DNA of 64,000 bases from Thalassospira tepidiphila MCCC 1A03514. Its GTDB lineage: Bacteria; Pseudomonadota; Alphaproteobacteria; Rhodospirillales; Thalassospiraceae. The first letter of the stretch is position 1; every line of letters starts with the position of its first letter. Where the stretch lies: assembly GCF_001662875.1 (NCBI RefSeq), contig NZ_JPVZ01000004.1, forward strand, positions 248,001-312,000, written 5' to 3'. The notes beneath the pieces are model-generated. The model was not told where the DNA came from and did no database searches. It saw only the letters and a list, made by a program, of their open reading frames with translations. Shown one piece after another: positions 17,612-26,333 of this stretch. Position numbers and translations under genes: made by a program.

Positions 17612-19723
17612 TCAGGCGGCACCGCGCTGTTGCGTTTGCGGGAAGACCACCAGATTATCATCGTGCCATATGGTGGTGTCTTCGGCGTTGTCGTCAGCGG
17701 CATCTGCGTCTTCGTTGCCAGCCGCAGACGCCACCGCACGGTCAAGGGATGCTGTGAGTTCGGTCACATTTCGATCAACCTCGTCGGCACGACGGTTAAG
17801 ATCAAGGCTGAGCTTGCGGGTGACTTCGATGTCTTCGGATACCGCACCGATGGCGGTCGCAACATTGCGCACCGCATCGCCGGCAAGGGCGATGGCACCG
17901 GTAATTTCCTCGGTCTCGCGGCGTTGATGTTCAACATCGCCTGCGACCTCTTCGGAAATTGACATCATCGACCGCACCGTGACGCCGACATCCTCCATGG
18001 AGGCAACACACCGATCCGTAACAGCGCCCATGGCGTTGACATGTTCGGTGATCTGTTCGGTTGCGCGTTCGGTCTGGCTGGCAAGGTTTTTGACCTCTGC
18101 CGCGACAACGGCAAAGCCCTTGCCAGCATCCCCCGCACGGGCGGCCTCGATGGTGGCATTCAGAGCCAGCATGTTGGTCTGTCCGGCAATGCCCCGGATC
18201 AGGTCGACAATCTGTTCGATGCTGGTGGCGACTTCGCGCAGATCATCGACTGCCTTTGCCGATTCCTCGGTGGAGCCGACAGCACTTTGGGCGATTTCAC
18301 GTTGATGTTCGACGCGATTGGCGATTGAGACGATGGCTTCGCGCAGACGGTTGGCTGCATCGCCGATGGCATTGGAATGTGACTGGCTGTCATGTGCGGC
18401 ACTGGTTGCGGTTTCGGTTTGACCGGTGACGCGTTCGGCGGCGGCGGCGACTTCGACCACGGCTTCGCGCATGCGGGTCACCTGATGATTGACCGATTTG
18501 ACAAGACCGGTGGTCTCGCCCTCAATCGTTTCGGCCATTGCACCTAGCGATGCACGACGTTTTTCTTCTTCGATGCGCTGAAGGGTGATGCGTTCCTCGG
18601 CCATTTTTTCGATCTTGAGCGCGTTTTCGCGGAAGATCGCAACGGTGCGCGACATCGCGCCGAATTCATCGCGGCGCTTGATATCGGCAAGCGCGATATC
18701 AGTGTCGTTTTCACTCAGCCTCGTCATGTCACCATTCACCCGGCGCAGCGGACGCAGGATGCTCATCGCGATACCAAGGGCAAGGGCGACGGCAATCAGA
18801 ACCCCGATGGCGGCAACCACGATGTTGGTAAGGGCCGAGTTTTCAGACTGATTATGGGCGGCCTCGACTAGGGCGGTTTGATTGGTCATGGCGTCTGTTC
18901 GGATATTCTGGGTGATGGTCTGGACTTCACGGACGGCCGATTTGAAGTCGTCCATCGATTGACGGAACCCGGCGATGGAGGCTTCGAGCTGGTTCGCACC
19001 CTGTTTTAGCAAATCATTGTCGCGGATCGCGTAGGAGAACAGCTTTTTCTCGTTCCGGGTCAGACCGTCAAAGGACGCTTTGATTTCTTCCTGAAGATCG
19101 GTCAGGGCCGAGGTCTGCGTGCGGGCGGCATCAAGTGAGTCCGCGGTGCGCAGGATCGGGAATTGCAGGGAATTGACGATGGCCGCCAAGTTGGCCGCGC
19201 CAAGCTTGTCTGCGTATTTCTCTGCGATCACCGGATCGCGTTTGGCGATGAAATCTTCAAGCTGGCTTGCGGATTTGCCAAGCTGATTGGCACCAAGCAG
19301 CATGGTTTCCGATGCTGCCGACAGGTTTTCCGCCCGCAGCACAAGCGGTTCCAGCGTTGCGATGTAATCAGCACTGAGGCTTTCAAGCGCATCTGCACGG
19401 CCCGTATCGCCATTTTGACGCAGCTGGGTCACAAGGGTGGCACCGCTTTGCTCGGCGGCCTGGCGCATGGTGGTGATGCCTTCGCGGTCAAGCGGATCAA
19501 CCGTCTGGGCAAACAACAGGACCTGGTTGGAAAGACGTTCCAGACGCAGTGCATAGTCATTGGCAAGCCCGACCAGACCAGTACTTTTGGCAATGCGGTC
19601 TGCATGTGCGCCAAAGCCCAGAAGATATGTTGATGACAGGGCAGACAGGCCAACCAGCAGAACAACCAGAACAAAGAAACCGGCGAAGATGCGCGATCCG
19701 ATACGAATGCGATCAAGAAACAT
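17612..19723 (-). CDS. Methyl-accepting chemotaxis protein
   Basis: A 703-residue transmembrane chemoreceptor, taking the ATG at 19723 (MFLDRIRIGSRIF) rather than a TTG six codons upstream. TM1 is at about residues 13-33, then a roughly 260-residue, mostly helical periplasmic sensor. TM2 is at about 293-315 and the HAMP domain (ILRPLRRVNGDMTRL) follows. The C-terminal signalling domain contains the invariant tip GIAGQTNMLALNATIEAARAG near residue 510. The protein ends in FPQTQQRGAA without a CheR/CheB-tethering pentapeptide. No other chemotaxis genes are near, so it is an orphan receptor feeding a remote Che cluster. The ligand is unknown; the long helical sensor resembles the HBM/four-helix classes. 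Confidence 0.95.
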   Translation of the reverse strand: MFLDRIRIGSRIFAGFFVLVVLLVGLSALSSTYLLGFGAHADRIAKSTGLVGLANDYALRLERLSNQVLLFAQTVDPLDREGITTMRQAAEQSGATLVTQLRQNGDTGRADALESLSADYIATLEPLVLRAENLSAASETMLLGANQLGKSASQLEDFIAKRDPVIAEKYADKLGAANLAAIVNSLQFPILRTADSLDAARTQTSALTDLQEEIKASFDGLTRNEKKLFSYAIRDNDLLKQGANQLEASIAGFRQSMDDFKSAVREVQTITQNIRTDAMTNQTALVEAAHNQSENSALTNIVVAAIGVLIAVALALGIAMSILRPLRRVNGDMTRLSENDTDIALADIKRRDEFGAMSRTVAIFRENALKIEKMAEERITLQRIEEEKRRASLGAMAETIEGETTGLVKSVNHQVTRMREAVVEVAAAAERVTGQTETATSAAHDSQSHSNAIGDAANRLREAIVSIANRVEHQREIAQSAVGSTEESAKAVDDLREVATSIEQIVDLIRGIAGQTNMLALNATIEAARAGDAGKGFAVVAAEVKNLASQTERATEQITEHVNAMGAVTDRCVASMEDVGVTVRSMMSISEEVAGDVEHQRRETEEITGAIALAGDAVRNVATAIGAVSEDIEVTRKLSLDLNRRADEVDRNVTELTASLDRAVASAAGNEDADAADDNAEDTTIWHDDNLVVFPQTQQRGAA

Positions 19724-19878
19724 GGGACATCCAAACAGCAAAATTTACGTTTGGCGCGATTCATACATGTGTGCAGGGCGCGGTTTTGTAACAGTTGGAT
19801 GAAACCCGCATTTGTCGATCAAACAAGGTGCCGGATGGTGATTTGCGCTGCGCAAAACAACATTCCGGCCACCCGAAA

Positions 19879-19894
19879 ATGTTCATATGAACAT
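19879..19894. promoter_or_regulatory. Perfect 16-bp palindrome between chemoreceptor and AraC genes
   Basis: ATGTTCATATGAACAT is a perfect palindrome in the 370-bp divergent gap 19724-20093. It lies 155 bp before the chemoreceptor start and 200 bp before the AraC start, and looks like a dimer operator. A second, shorter inverted repeat (TGTCA-CGA-TGACA, 20037-20049) lies closer to the AraC gene. Confidence 0.45.
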
Positions 19895-20081
19895 CGCATT
19901 ATACAATTGGACGAAGGTCATTATCCGTTTCGAAGGGCTTCAAACCGGCAGATTTCCGAAAATCGACCGCGACTCGACCCTCCGCCGCAAGGTTACGCAG
20001 GTGTCCGGTGATTTTTTGGAATGATGCCAACTAAAATGTCACGATGACAATATTGTACAAGCTGGCACCCGGCCTTGGCGC

Positions 20082-20087
20082 TATAAT
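20082..20087 (+). promoter_or_regulatory. Consensus -10 box immediately before the AraC-family gene
   Basis: TATAAT at 20082-20087 ends 6 nt before the ATG at 20094 and no Shine-Dalgarno sequence lies between. A start site about 7 nt downstream of the box would fall on the initiation codon. The -35 side is weak (no good TTGACA at 16-18 nt spacing), so activator help or an alternative start is possible. Confidence 0.45.
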
Positions 20088-20093
20088 GGCCTT

Positions 20094-21002
20094 ATGAACA
20101 GTGCTGCGCGACAGAACACGGCAGCCCAGCGTCGCCAGACGTCATCGCGACCGGCGACCGGCCGCCCCCGCGAGATTGCCCGCCACTGGCGAGCAGCCGA
20201 CGGCATTGATATGTTCGAAGCCGATTACAAGAATTTCTCTTTCCCAAAACACAGCCACGATTATTACGCCTTTGGCACTGTCTTGAACGGGGCGGAGCGG
20301 TTTACCACCCGCGGGACAAATTACGTCGCCGCCCGTGGGCAGCTTTTGATGATGAACCCGATGCAGGTGCATGATGGTAGCCCGGCATCCGATGATGGCT
20401 ATCAATACCAGATCATGTTCATCGATCCGAAGGTGTTTGGCGATCTGGTGACGGAGCTTTCGCCCAAAAACAGCGGCCTGCCGTTTTTCGGATCCTGTGT
20501 CGTCAACGACCCGGAATTGCATTTGCAACTGCAAGGCCTGCACCGCCTGTTTCGCCCGAATGACGATGGTAGCAACGGCAGCAACAGCTTGTTGGAACGC
20601 GACAGTCAGCTTCTTTACAGTGCTGCCCGCCTTGCACTGCGCCATGCCGATGCCCCGCCTTATCTCTATCAGCCGGGGTCAGAGGACAAACGTGTTCGGG
20701 CGGTGATTGACTATATGGCAGCGCACTTGGATGCGAACATATCGCTTGATGATCTTGCGATGATTACCGGGCTCAGCCGGTTTCATTTGCTGCGCGTGTT
20801 TCGCGCCGCAACCGGGCTTCCACCGCATACCTATTTCAACCACATGCGGTTACGGCGTGCCAAGCGGCTGCTGTTTGACGGGGCAAGCATTGCCGATGCG
20901 GCGGCGGCCACCGGCTTTGCCGATCAAAGTCATCTGAACCGGCATTTCAAGGCGATGTGGGGCGTCAGCCCCGGTGCGTTTATCGCAAGTCTTGATCCCT
21001 AA
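20094..21002 (+). CDS. AraC-family transcriptional regulator
   Basis: A 302-residue regulator. The N-terminal cupin-like AraC-binding domain starts at about residue 40, with the conserved FPKHSHDYYAFGTVLNGAERF and a downstream LLMMNPMQVHDG. The C-terminal double helix-turn-helix spans about 200-298: ISLDDLAMITGLSRFHLLRVF is the first HTH and SIADAAAATGFADQSHLNRHFK the second. This layout is common in regulators of amino acid exporters and sugar catabolism. The start ATG lacks a Shine-Dalgarno but sits just after a TATAAT box. It converges on the ureohydrolase gene across a strong hairpin. Target genes are unknown. Confidence 0.92.
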   Translation: MNSAARQNTAAQRRQTSSRPATGRPREIARHWRAADGIDMFEADYKNFSFPKHSHDYYAFGTVLNGAERFTTRGTNYVAARGQLLMMNPMQVHDGSPASDDGYQYQIMFIDPKVFGDLVTELSPKNSGLPFFGSCVVNDPELHLQLQGLHRLFRPNDDGSNGSNSLLERDSQLLYSAARLALRHADAPPYLYQPGSEDKRVRAVIDYMAAHLDANISLDDLAMITGLSRFHLLRVFRAATGLPPHTYFNHMRLRRAKRLLFDGASIADAAAATGFADQSHLNRHFKAMWGVSPGAFIASLDP

Positions 21003-21019
21003 TCGGGCACAAAGCCGAC

Positions 21020-21057
21020 GTCGCCTGCCCATCAGACCAATGGCATGGGCAGGCGAC
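21020..21057. terminator. Hairpin between convergent AraC and ureohydrolase genes
   Basis: A perfect 13-bp stem (GTCGCCTGCCCAT at 21020-21032, ATGGGCAGGCGAC at 21045-21057) with a 12-nt loop. U tracts are poor, but the position between convergent stop codons supports a terminator. Confidence 0.65.
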
Positions 21058-21068
21058 ATCAGTTGTAT

Positions 21069-22124
21069 TTACGCGCCAGCGCCGCGACGCTTCATCGCAT
21101 CGACCACCAAACACAGTTCTTCGAACAGGACCTGTGCGGCGATATGGGCGGTGTTGGTGGTGGCATCATATTGCGGGGCGACTTCGACAACGTCGGCACC
21201 GACAAAATCAAGGCCCTTGAGCCCGCGTAAAATCGCCAGTGCCTCGCGCGAGGTGAGGCCACCGACTTCCGGCGTGCCGGTGCCTGGTGCGAAGGACGGG
21301 TCCAGGCAGTCCACATCAAAGGACAGATAAACCGGGCCATCGCCAACCACTTCGCGGGCCTTGGCGATCACGGCATCAATGCCCATTTTCGGTACTTCTT
21401 CGGCGTGGATCACGGTCATGCCGCTGTCATAGGAAAATTCCCAAACATATTCTGACGCGCCGCGAATACCGATCTGAATGGTGCGTTCCGGATCAAGCAC
21501 GCCATCCATCACCGCCTCGCGGAACGGGCCGCCATGATGGAAACGCGACCCGTCATAGGCACCGCAGGTATCGCAATGGGCATCAAGATGGATCATGCCA
21601 ACGGGGCGATCCTTACCCACCGCCTTCTGGATCGAATAGCTGATCGAATGATCACCGCCGACCGCAATCGGAATAACGCCTGCGCCGACAATCTTGCTGA
21701 AATAGGCCTCGATATCTTCGTGGCAGCTTTCAAGCGAATAGCGGCTTCTGAACGGGACATCGCCAATATCGGCAATGCGCGCCATGGCACCGGGCACCAT
21801 ACGCAGGACATGTTCATACGGCCCGATGCGTTCGATATTACGCACCGCGCGTGGGCCCAGACGGGCACCGGCACGGTTGCTGACACCAAGATCCATCGGC
21901 ACGCCAACGAGTGCGATGTCGAGGTCTGCAAAATTATCTTTCTCGGCATCGGCGGCAAATGGCGCATCGAGGAAAGTCGGCACCCCGGCAAACGGCCATT
22001 TGCGCCCGCCACTTTCTGAAAACTGCGATGCCGCCACTTCGCGGAAATGCGGATCAAAGATGTCGGCACCCTTGGCGTTGCCGTATTTTTCACGCAGTTT
22101 TGTAAGCTTGTCGTCGGTGAACAT
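21069..22124 (-). CDS. speB: Agmatinase-family ureohydrolase
   Basis: A manganese-dependent hydrolase that releases urea from a guanidino compound (agmatine, guanidinobutyrate, guanidinopropionate or similar). The ATG at 22124 follows AGGAGG by 5-6 nt and is decisive; 351 residues. Metal-ligand motifs are GGDHSIS, HLDAHCDT and SFDVDCLDPSFAPGTGTPE (split over two strands). A long N-terminal extension (about 35 residues before the core, with FREVAASQFSESGG and WPFAGVPTFLDAP) is unlike short E. coli SpeB and is shared with guanidinobutyrase and guanidinopropionase types. The substrate is therefore open. It is divergent from a LysR regulator with a shared palindrome in between, and an amino acid exporter follows the regulator. 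Confidence 0.9.
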   Translation of the reverse strand: MFTDDKLTKLREKYGNAKGADIFDPHFREVAASQFSESGGRKWPFAGVPTFLDAPFAADAEKDNFADLDIALVGVPMDLGVSNRAGARLGPRAVRNIERIGPYEHVLRMVPGAMARIADIGDVPFRSRYSLESCHEDIEAYFSKIVGAGVIPIAVGGDHSISYSIQKAVGKDRPVGMIHLDAHCDTCGAYDGSRFHHGGPFREAVMDGVLDPERTIQIGIRGASEYVWEFSYDSGMTVIHAEEVPKMGIDAVIAKAREVVGDGPVYLSFDVDCLDPSFAPGTGTPEVGGLTSREALAILRGLKGLDFVGADVVEVAPQYDATTNTAHIAAQVLFEELCLVVDAMKRRGAGA

Positions 22125-22239
22125 GGGACCTCCTGAAGTGGCACATCGGTTCGATACGATCTGAACCAATGGCCGGATGTTTTTGTTGGCCCGATCAGAT
22201 CAAATTGCGCGGCCGTTAAAAATCACGTATCTCTGAACT

Positions 22240-22263
22240 TTACTTTGGTAATTCCCAAAGTAA
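22240..22263. promoter_or_regulatory. LysR-type operator candidate in the ureohydrolase/lysR divergent region
   Basis: TTACTTTGG (22240-22248) and CCAAAGTAA (22255-22263) are perfect 9-bp inverted arms separated by 6 nt. The site lies 28 bp before the LysR start and 116 bp before the ureohydrolase start, the usual place for an autoregulatory LysR recognition site. The arms also contain T-N11-A spacing. Confidence 0.6.
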
Positions 22264-22290
22264 TGACCGCTTACCCATGGACCCCGCCCG

Positions 22291-23199
22291 ATGATCACGG
22301 AACAGGCCGATCTCAAGCTTTTGCGCATCTTCCTGACCATTGTTGAGGCCGGGGGATTTGCCGCGGCTCAAAGTGATCTCAATCTGTCACTTTCAACAAT
22401 TTCAAGCTATGTCACCGCCCTTGAAACACGGCTGGGCTTTACGCTTTGCAAACGCGGGCGGGGTGGTTTTGCCCTGACACGCGAAGGCCAGGTGGTGTTT
22501 GAAGAAGCCCACCGGCTTTTCAAATCGGTCGCGCAATATGAAACCAAGATGCGGGCGTTGCGTGACAAGCTGAGCGGCACACTGACCATCGGGCTTACCG
22601 ATAATACCATAACCGATCCGGGGGCGCGGCGGATCGAAAAGACCATCGCGCGGTTTATGGAACGCGCACCGGATGTGACGCTAAATGTCGTGACCTTTCC
22701 GCCCAATGACCTGCTGCGCGAAGTGGTGACCGACAATATCCAGATCGGTATTTGCAGCTTTCCAAAGACCGTGCTGGGTCTGCGCTATATCCCGCTTTAT
22801 GACGAGATCCACCGGTTTTATTGCGGATCAGACCATCCGCTTTTTGCGCTGGATGATGCGGACATCGATATTGATGAAATCCGGCGCTATCGCCTGATCG
22901 GGCGCAAATCATGGCTGGGTCGGGATTTGAAGGAATTCGCGATTTCCCGCCCGCATGCCACCGTCTCGGACATGGAGGCCGAGGCACGCCTGATCCTGTC
23001 AGGCGCATTTTTGGGCTATCTGCCCGAACATTACGCCAGGCAGTTTGTCGAGGCCGGGCGCATGCGCATGGTCCTGCCCGATCGGTTGAAGGTCAAAGTC
23101 ACCTTTCAGGCAAGCCTTGATGACAGCAAACAACCCGATCCGATCACCAAGCTGTTCCTTGATATGCTGATCGCCGATTTCGCCACCGCCCCGGCCTGA
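22291..23199 (+). CDS. LysR-family transcriptional regulator
   Basis: A 302-residue LysR regulator. The winged HTH occupies residues 1-65: LKLLRIFLTIVEAGGFAAAQ, then LSLSTISSYVTALETRLGFTL. The effector-binding domain begins at about residue 95 (GTLTIGLTDNTITDPGA) and spans the rest. It is transcribed away from the ureohydrolase gene and toward azlCD, so the likely regulon is ureohydrolase plus perhaps the exporter. The effector would then be a guanidino compound or amino acid; this is inferred from position alone. Confidence 0.93.
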   Translation: MITEQADLKLLRIFLTIVEAGGFAAAQSDLNLSLSTISSYVTALETRLGFTLCKRGRGGFALTREGQVVFEEAHRLFKSVAQYETKMRALRDKLSGTLTIGLTDNTITDPGARRIEKTIARFMERAPDVTLNVVTFPPNDLLREVVTDNIQIGICSFPKTVLGLRYIPLYDEIHRFYCGSDHPLFALDDADIDIDEIRRYRLIGRKSWLGRDLKEFAISRPHATVSDMEAEARLILSGAFLGYLPEHYARQFVEAGRMRMVLPDRLKVKVTFQASLDDSKQPDPITKLFLDMLIADFATAPA

Positions 23200-23372
23200 G
23201 CCGCAGGCCCAAAACCGGCAGCAACAACCGATAGCAATATCGTCCAATACCGCCTATTTGATATCGGGCAGTATGGCGCCTGAAATGATGGCTCCTCGCC
23301 CACCCGTTTACGCCCATGAAAGTGCAGGTCGCCAAAACGAACCGGCACCAACAACCACAGGAAACGTCGGAA

Positions 23373-24233
23373 ATGTCACGCCCCGGACAGACCGAAAGTC
23401 AGACCGAGAACCAGACCCAAAACCAGCCCCATACCCAGACCGGGCATTTCGACGCGGACACCATCCGGCGCGGTGCCCTTGCCTGCCTGCCGCTTTTGCC
23501 CAGCACCATCATCTTTGGTGCGGTGCTTGGTGTGCTGGCCGCACAGCGCGGCTTGTCACTTGGCGAGCTGTTGTTCATGAGCCTGGCGGTGTTTGCTGGA
23601 TCGGCACAGTTCGTGTCGGTCGATCTTTGGCGCGAAACCATTCCGAGTGCGACCATCATCATCGCAACGGCAGTGATCAATATGCGCTATATCCTGATCG
23701 GGGCGTCGCTGCGCCCGGTGTTTCGCGGTCGCCCGCTGTGGGTCAAGGTGACCGGTATGCATATGGTCGCCGATGAAAACTGGGCCGTGTCCATGACGCA
23801 AAAGGATCTGGCCAATCCGGGCTTTTTGCTGGGCGGCGGGATTTTCCTGGGGGTGGTCTGGGCGACCGGCAATACGGTGGGCTACCTTCTGGGTGGGGGC
23901 ATTCCCGATCCGGAAGTCTATGCGCTTGATTTCGCCTTCACCGCCGTCTTTGCCGCGCTGACCATTGGCATGTGGAAGGGCAAGGTTGACCTTTTGCCAT
24001 GGATTGCCGCCGCGATCGGATCCGTCATTGGCCACTACACCCTGCCCGGCACCTGGTCGATCCTGGCCGGTGCGGGTGCGGGTGTCCTTGTCGCCGCCCT
24101 GACATGGCGCGAAGACATGGATGATGACAGCCTTGAGGCCGAGTTTGCCGTGGAGGGCCGCGATGCCTATGGCGCGCCCGAAGGCATCGCCAACAGCACA
24201 TCCGTCAAACCTGCGACGGAGACGGGCCAATGA
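23373..24233 (+). CDS. azlC: AzlC-family branched-chain amino acid exporter, large subunit
   Basis: AzlC/YgaZ proteins pair with AzlD/YgaH to export branched-chain amino acids (and azaleucine). The ATG at 23373 with CAGGA upstream gives 286 residues; an in-frame ATG at 23316 would add 19. A hydrophilic N-terminal tail of 30 or so residues, dominated by Gln, Thr and Asn (TESQTENQTQNQPHTQT), precedes the first membrane segment and is unusual. The family core is clear: GALACLPLLPSTIIFGAVLG, then FAGSAQFVSVDLW and NMRYILIGASLRP. The C-terminal 40 residues are acidic and cytosolic. Its stop overlaps the azlD start by 4 bp. Confidence 0.93.
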   Translation: MSRPGQTESQTENQTQNQPHTQTGHFDADTIRRGALACLPLLPSTIIFGAVLGVLAAQRGLSLGELLFMSLAVFAGSAQFVSVDLWRETIPSATIIIATAVINMRYILIGASLRPVFRGRPLWVKVTGMHMVADENWAVSMTQKDLANPGFLLGGGIFLGVVWATGNTVGYLLGGGIPDPEVYALDFAFTAVFAALTIGMWKGKVDLLPWIAAAIGSVIGHYTLPGTWSILAGAGAGVLVAALTWREDMDDDSLEAEFAVEGRDAYGAPEGIANSTSVKPATETGQ

Positions 24234-24559
24234 CCCAATTCCCTGATCTGACAAGTTTCAGCTTCGAGGCCGTTCTGACCATCCTTGGCATGGCGGCGGT
24301 GACCTATGGCATGCGTCTGGGTGGGCTTTTGATGGCCGATCGTTTGCCGCAACATGGCCGCTGGGCGCATGTGCTGGAACGCCTGCCCGGTGCGGTTTTG
24401 ATTTCCGTCTGGGTACCAAGCGCGCTTTCGGCAGGGGCCATCGGCATTGCCGGGGCGGCAGCCACAGTGATTACCATGGCTGTTGCCCGCAACCTGTTTG
24501 CCGCCATGGCGGTGGGCATGGTTCTGGTCGGTGTTGGCCGATATTTTATCGGCAACTAG
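24230..24559 (+). CDS. azlD: AzlD-family exporter small subunit
   Basis: A 109-residue membrane protein with about four hydrophobic segments. The conserved AzlD N-terminal motif is visible as ILGMAAVTYGMRLGGLLMADRL, followed by LERLPGAVLISVWVPSAL. It overlaps azlC by 4 bp (ATGA), so the two subunits are translationally coupled. A bidirectional terminator follows. Confidence 0.94.
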   Translation: MTQFPDLTSFSFEAVLTILGMAAVTYGMRLGGLLMADRLPQHGRWAHVLERLPGAVLISVWVPSALSAGAIGIAGAAATVITMAVARNLFAAMAVGMVLVGVGRYFIGN

Positions 24560-24581
24560 ACAACCGCCGAAGACCCACAAG

Positions 24582-24613
24582 AAAAAGCCGCCCTCGGATG
24601 AAGGCGGCTTTTT
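24582..24613. terminator. Bidirectional terminator between azlD and prfC
   Basis: An 11-bp perfect stem (AAAAAGCCGCC at 24582-24592, GGCGGCTTTTT at 24603-24613) with a 10-nt loop and A/T tracts on both sides, between convergent genes. Confidence 0.92.
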
Positions 24614-24634
24614 GCGTTTGGCTGCGTGCGAAAC

Positions 24635-26230
24635 TTACGCAGCAATCAGGTTCTGTTCGCGGGTGGCCTCGAACTTGAGGTTCGGCCAGTCGCGTTGTGT
24701 GGTTTCAAGATGCCAGGCGTTGCGCGCAATAAAGACCAGTGTTTCGTCATGGTCTTCAAACAGCGCCGACTGGTTGGCATCCCGGAATTTCTTGATTTCA
24801 AGCGGATCATCGCCCACCACCCAGCGGGCGGCATAGGCAGGCGTCGGTTCGAAATGCACCTTGATGCCGTATTCGGCCGAGATGCGTTCTTTCAAGACCT
24901 CGAACTGAAGCTGTCCGACCACGCCAACGATCCAGTCCGCGCCCATCATCGGCTTGAAGACCTGCGATGCGCCTTCTTCGGCGAGCTGTTCAAGGGCGCG
25001 CTGAAGGTGCTTGCCCTTGAGCGGGTCATCAAGACGGACTTTTTGCAGCAATTCCGGGGCAAAGGCCGGAACCCCGCGGAAGCGAAGATCTTCGCCCTCG
25101 GTCAGGGTATCGCCAATGCGCAAGGTGCCGTGGTTCGGAATACCGATGATATCGCCCGGCCAGGCTTCTTCGGCAATGTCACGTTCGTTGGCAAAGAACA
25201 GCATCGGGTTATGCACCGCCATCAGTTTGCCAGCACGCACATGCTTAAGCTTCATGCCGCGTTTGAAATGGCCCGAGCACAGACGAATGAACGCAATGCG
25301 GTCACGATGGTTCGGGTCGATGTTGGCTTGTACCTTGAACACGAAGCCGGCAACCTTTGGCTCGACCGCTTCGACCAGACGCGTTGCCGCTTCTTGCGGG
25401 CGCGGGGTCGGGGCGATTTCGCCAATGCCGCGCAACAATTCACGCACGCCAAAGTTATTGACCGCCGACCCAAAGAAGACCGGAGTCAGATGCCCTTCGC
25501 GGTAGCTTTGCAAATCAAATGGCGGGCAGATTTCGCGCACCATTTCGACTTCTTCGCGCAGCTTTTCCAGAAGGTAATCCGGGATCAATTCATCAAGCTT
25601 TGGATCATCAAGCCCCTTGATCGGGATGGCTTCCTTGACGACATTGCCGCCTTTTTCCATGAACAGAAGCTGATCATTGACCAGATCATAGCAGCCATGG
25701 AAATCACGGCCCGAGCCAATCGGCCAGGTAACCGGCGACACATCAAGGGCAAGATCCTGTTCGATCTGATCGATCAGTTCGAACGAATCACGTGCTTCAC
25801 GGTCAAGCTTGTTAACGAATGTCGTGATCGGCACGTCACGCAGGCGGCAGACCTCAAACAGCTTGCGCGTCTGGGCCTCGATGCCCTTCGCACCGTCAAT
25901 CACCATGACAGCGGAGTCAACGGCGGTCAGCACGCGATAGGTATCCTCGGAAAAGTCTTCGTGGCCCGGCGTATCAAGCAGGTTGAAGATATTTTCTTCG
26001 AACTCGAACGTCATGACGGCAGAGGACACGGAAATACCGCGATCCTGTTCGATCTTCATGAAGTCCGAACGGGCACCCTTTTGTTCCTTTTTCGCCTTCA
26101 CTGCACCAGCCATCTGGATGGCACCCCCGAAAAGAAGCAGTTTTTCGGTCAGGGTGGTTTTACCCGCATCCGGGTGAGCAATGATAGCGAAGGTACGGCG
26201 ACGCGATACCTGCTTGTCAATCATCGACAT
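24635..26230 (-). CDS. prfC: Peptide chain release factor 3
   Basis: RF3 is the GTPase that recycles RF1/RF2 from the ribosome after termination. 531 residues from the ATG at 26230; a TTG three codons upstream and an ATG two codons downstream are also possible. The G domain shows AHPDAGKTTLTEKLLLFGGA (G1), a G2 region around GISVSSAVMTFE, DTPGHEDFSEDTYR (G3) and NKLDREARDSFEL (G4). Domain 2 starts near residue 300, and the C-terminal domain ends as expected for RF3. The length matches E. coli PrfC (529). The arsP-like gene lies upstream in the same direction, 103 bp away, with no functional link. Confidence 0.97.
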   Translation of the reverse strand: MSMIDKQVSRRRTFAIIAHPDAGKTTLTEKLLLFGGAIQMAGAVKAKKEQKGARSDFMKIEQDRGISVSSAVMTFEFEENIFNLLDTPGHEDFSEDTYRVLTAVDSAVMVIDGAKGIEAQTRKLFEVCRLRDVPITTFVNKLDREARDSFELIDQIEQDLALDVSPVTWPIGSGRDFHGCYDLVNDQLLFMEKGGNVVKEAIPIKGLDDPKLDELIPDYLLEKLREEVEMVREICPPFDLQSYREGHLTPVFFGSAVNNFGVRELLRGIGEIAPTPRPQEAATRLVEAVEPKVAGFVFKVQANIDPNHRDRIAFIRLCSGHFKRGMKLKHVRAGKLMAVHNPMLFFANERDIAEEAWPGDIIGIPNHGTLRIGDTLTEGEDLRFRGVPAFAPELLQKVRLDDPLKGKHLQRALEQLAEEGASQVFKPMMGADWIVGVVGQLQFEVLKERISAEYGIKVHFEPTPAYAARWVVGDDPLEIKKFRDANQSALFEDHDETLVFIARNAWHLETTQRDWPNLKFEATREQNLIAA

Positions 26231-26333
26231 GGTTATCAACTTTAATCCGATATGAATTTCTTGGCGCGCAATGTAGCGATTTTTAACGTCATTGCCACCG
26301 TGAAATCATCATATCGGACATGAAGCAGGCGGT

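Noticed and set aside
24626-26245. A 539-codon plus-strand frame opposite prfC
   Set aside because: prfC has full release-factor GTPase motifs on the minus strand; the opposite frame is an artefact of GC-rich codon use.
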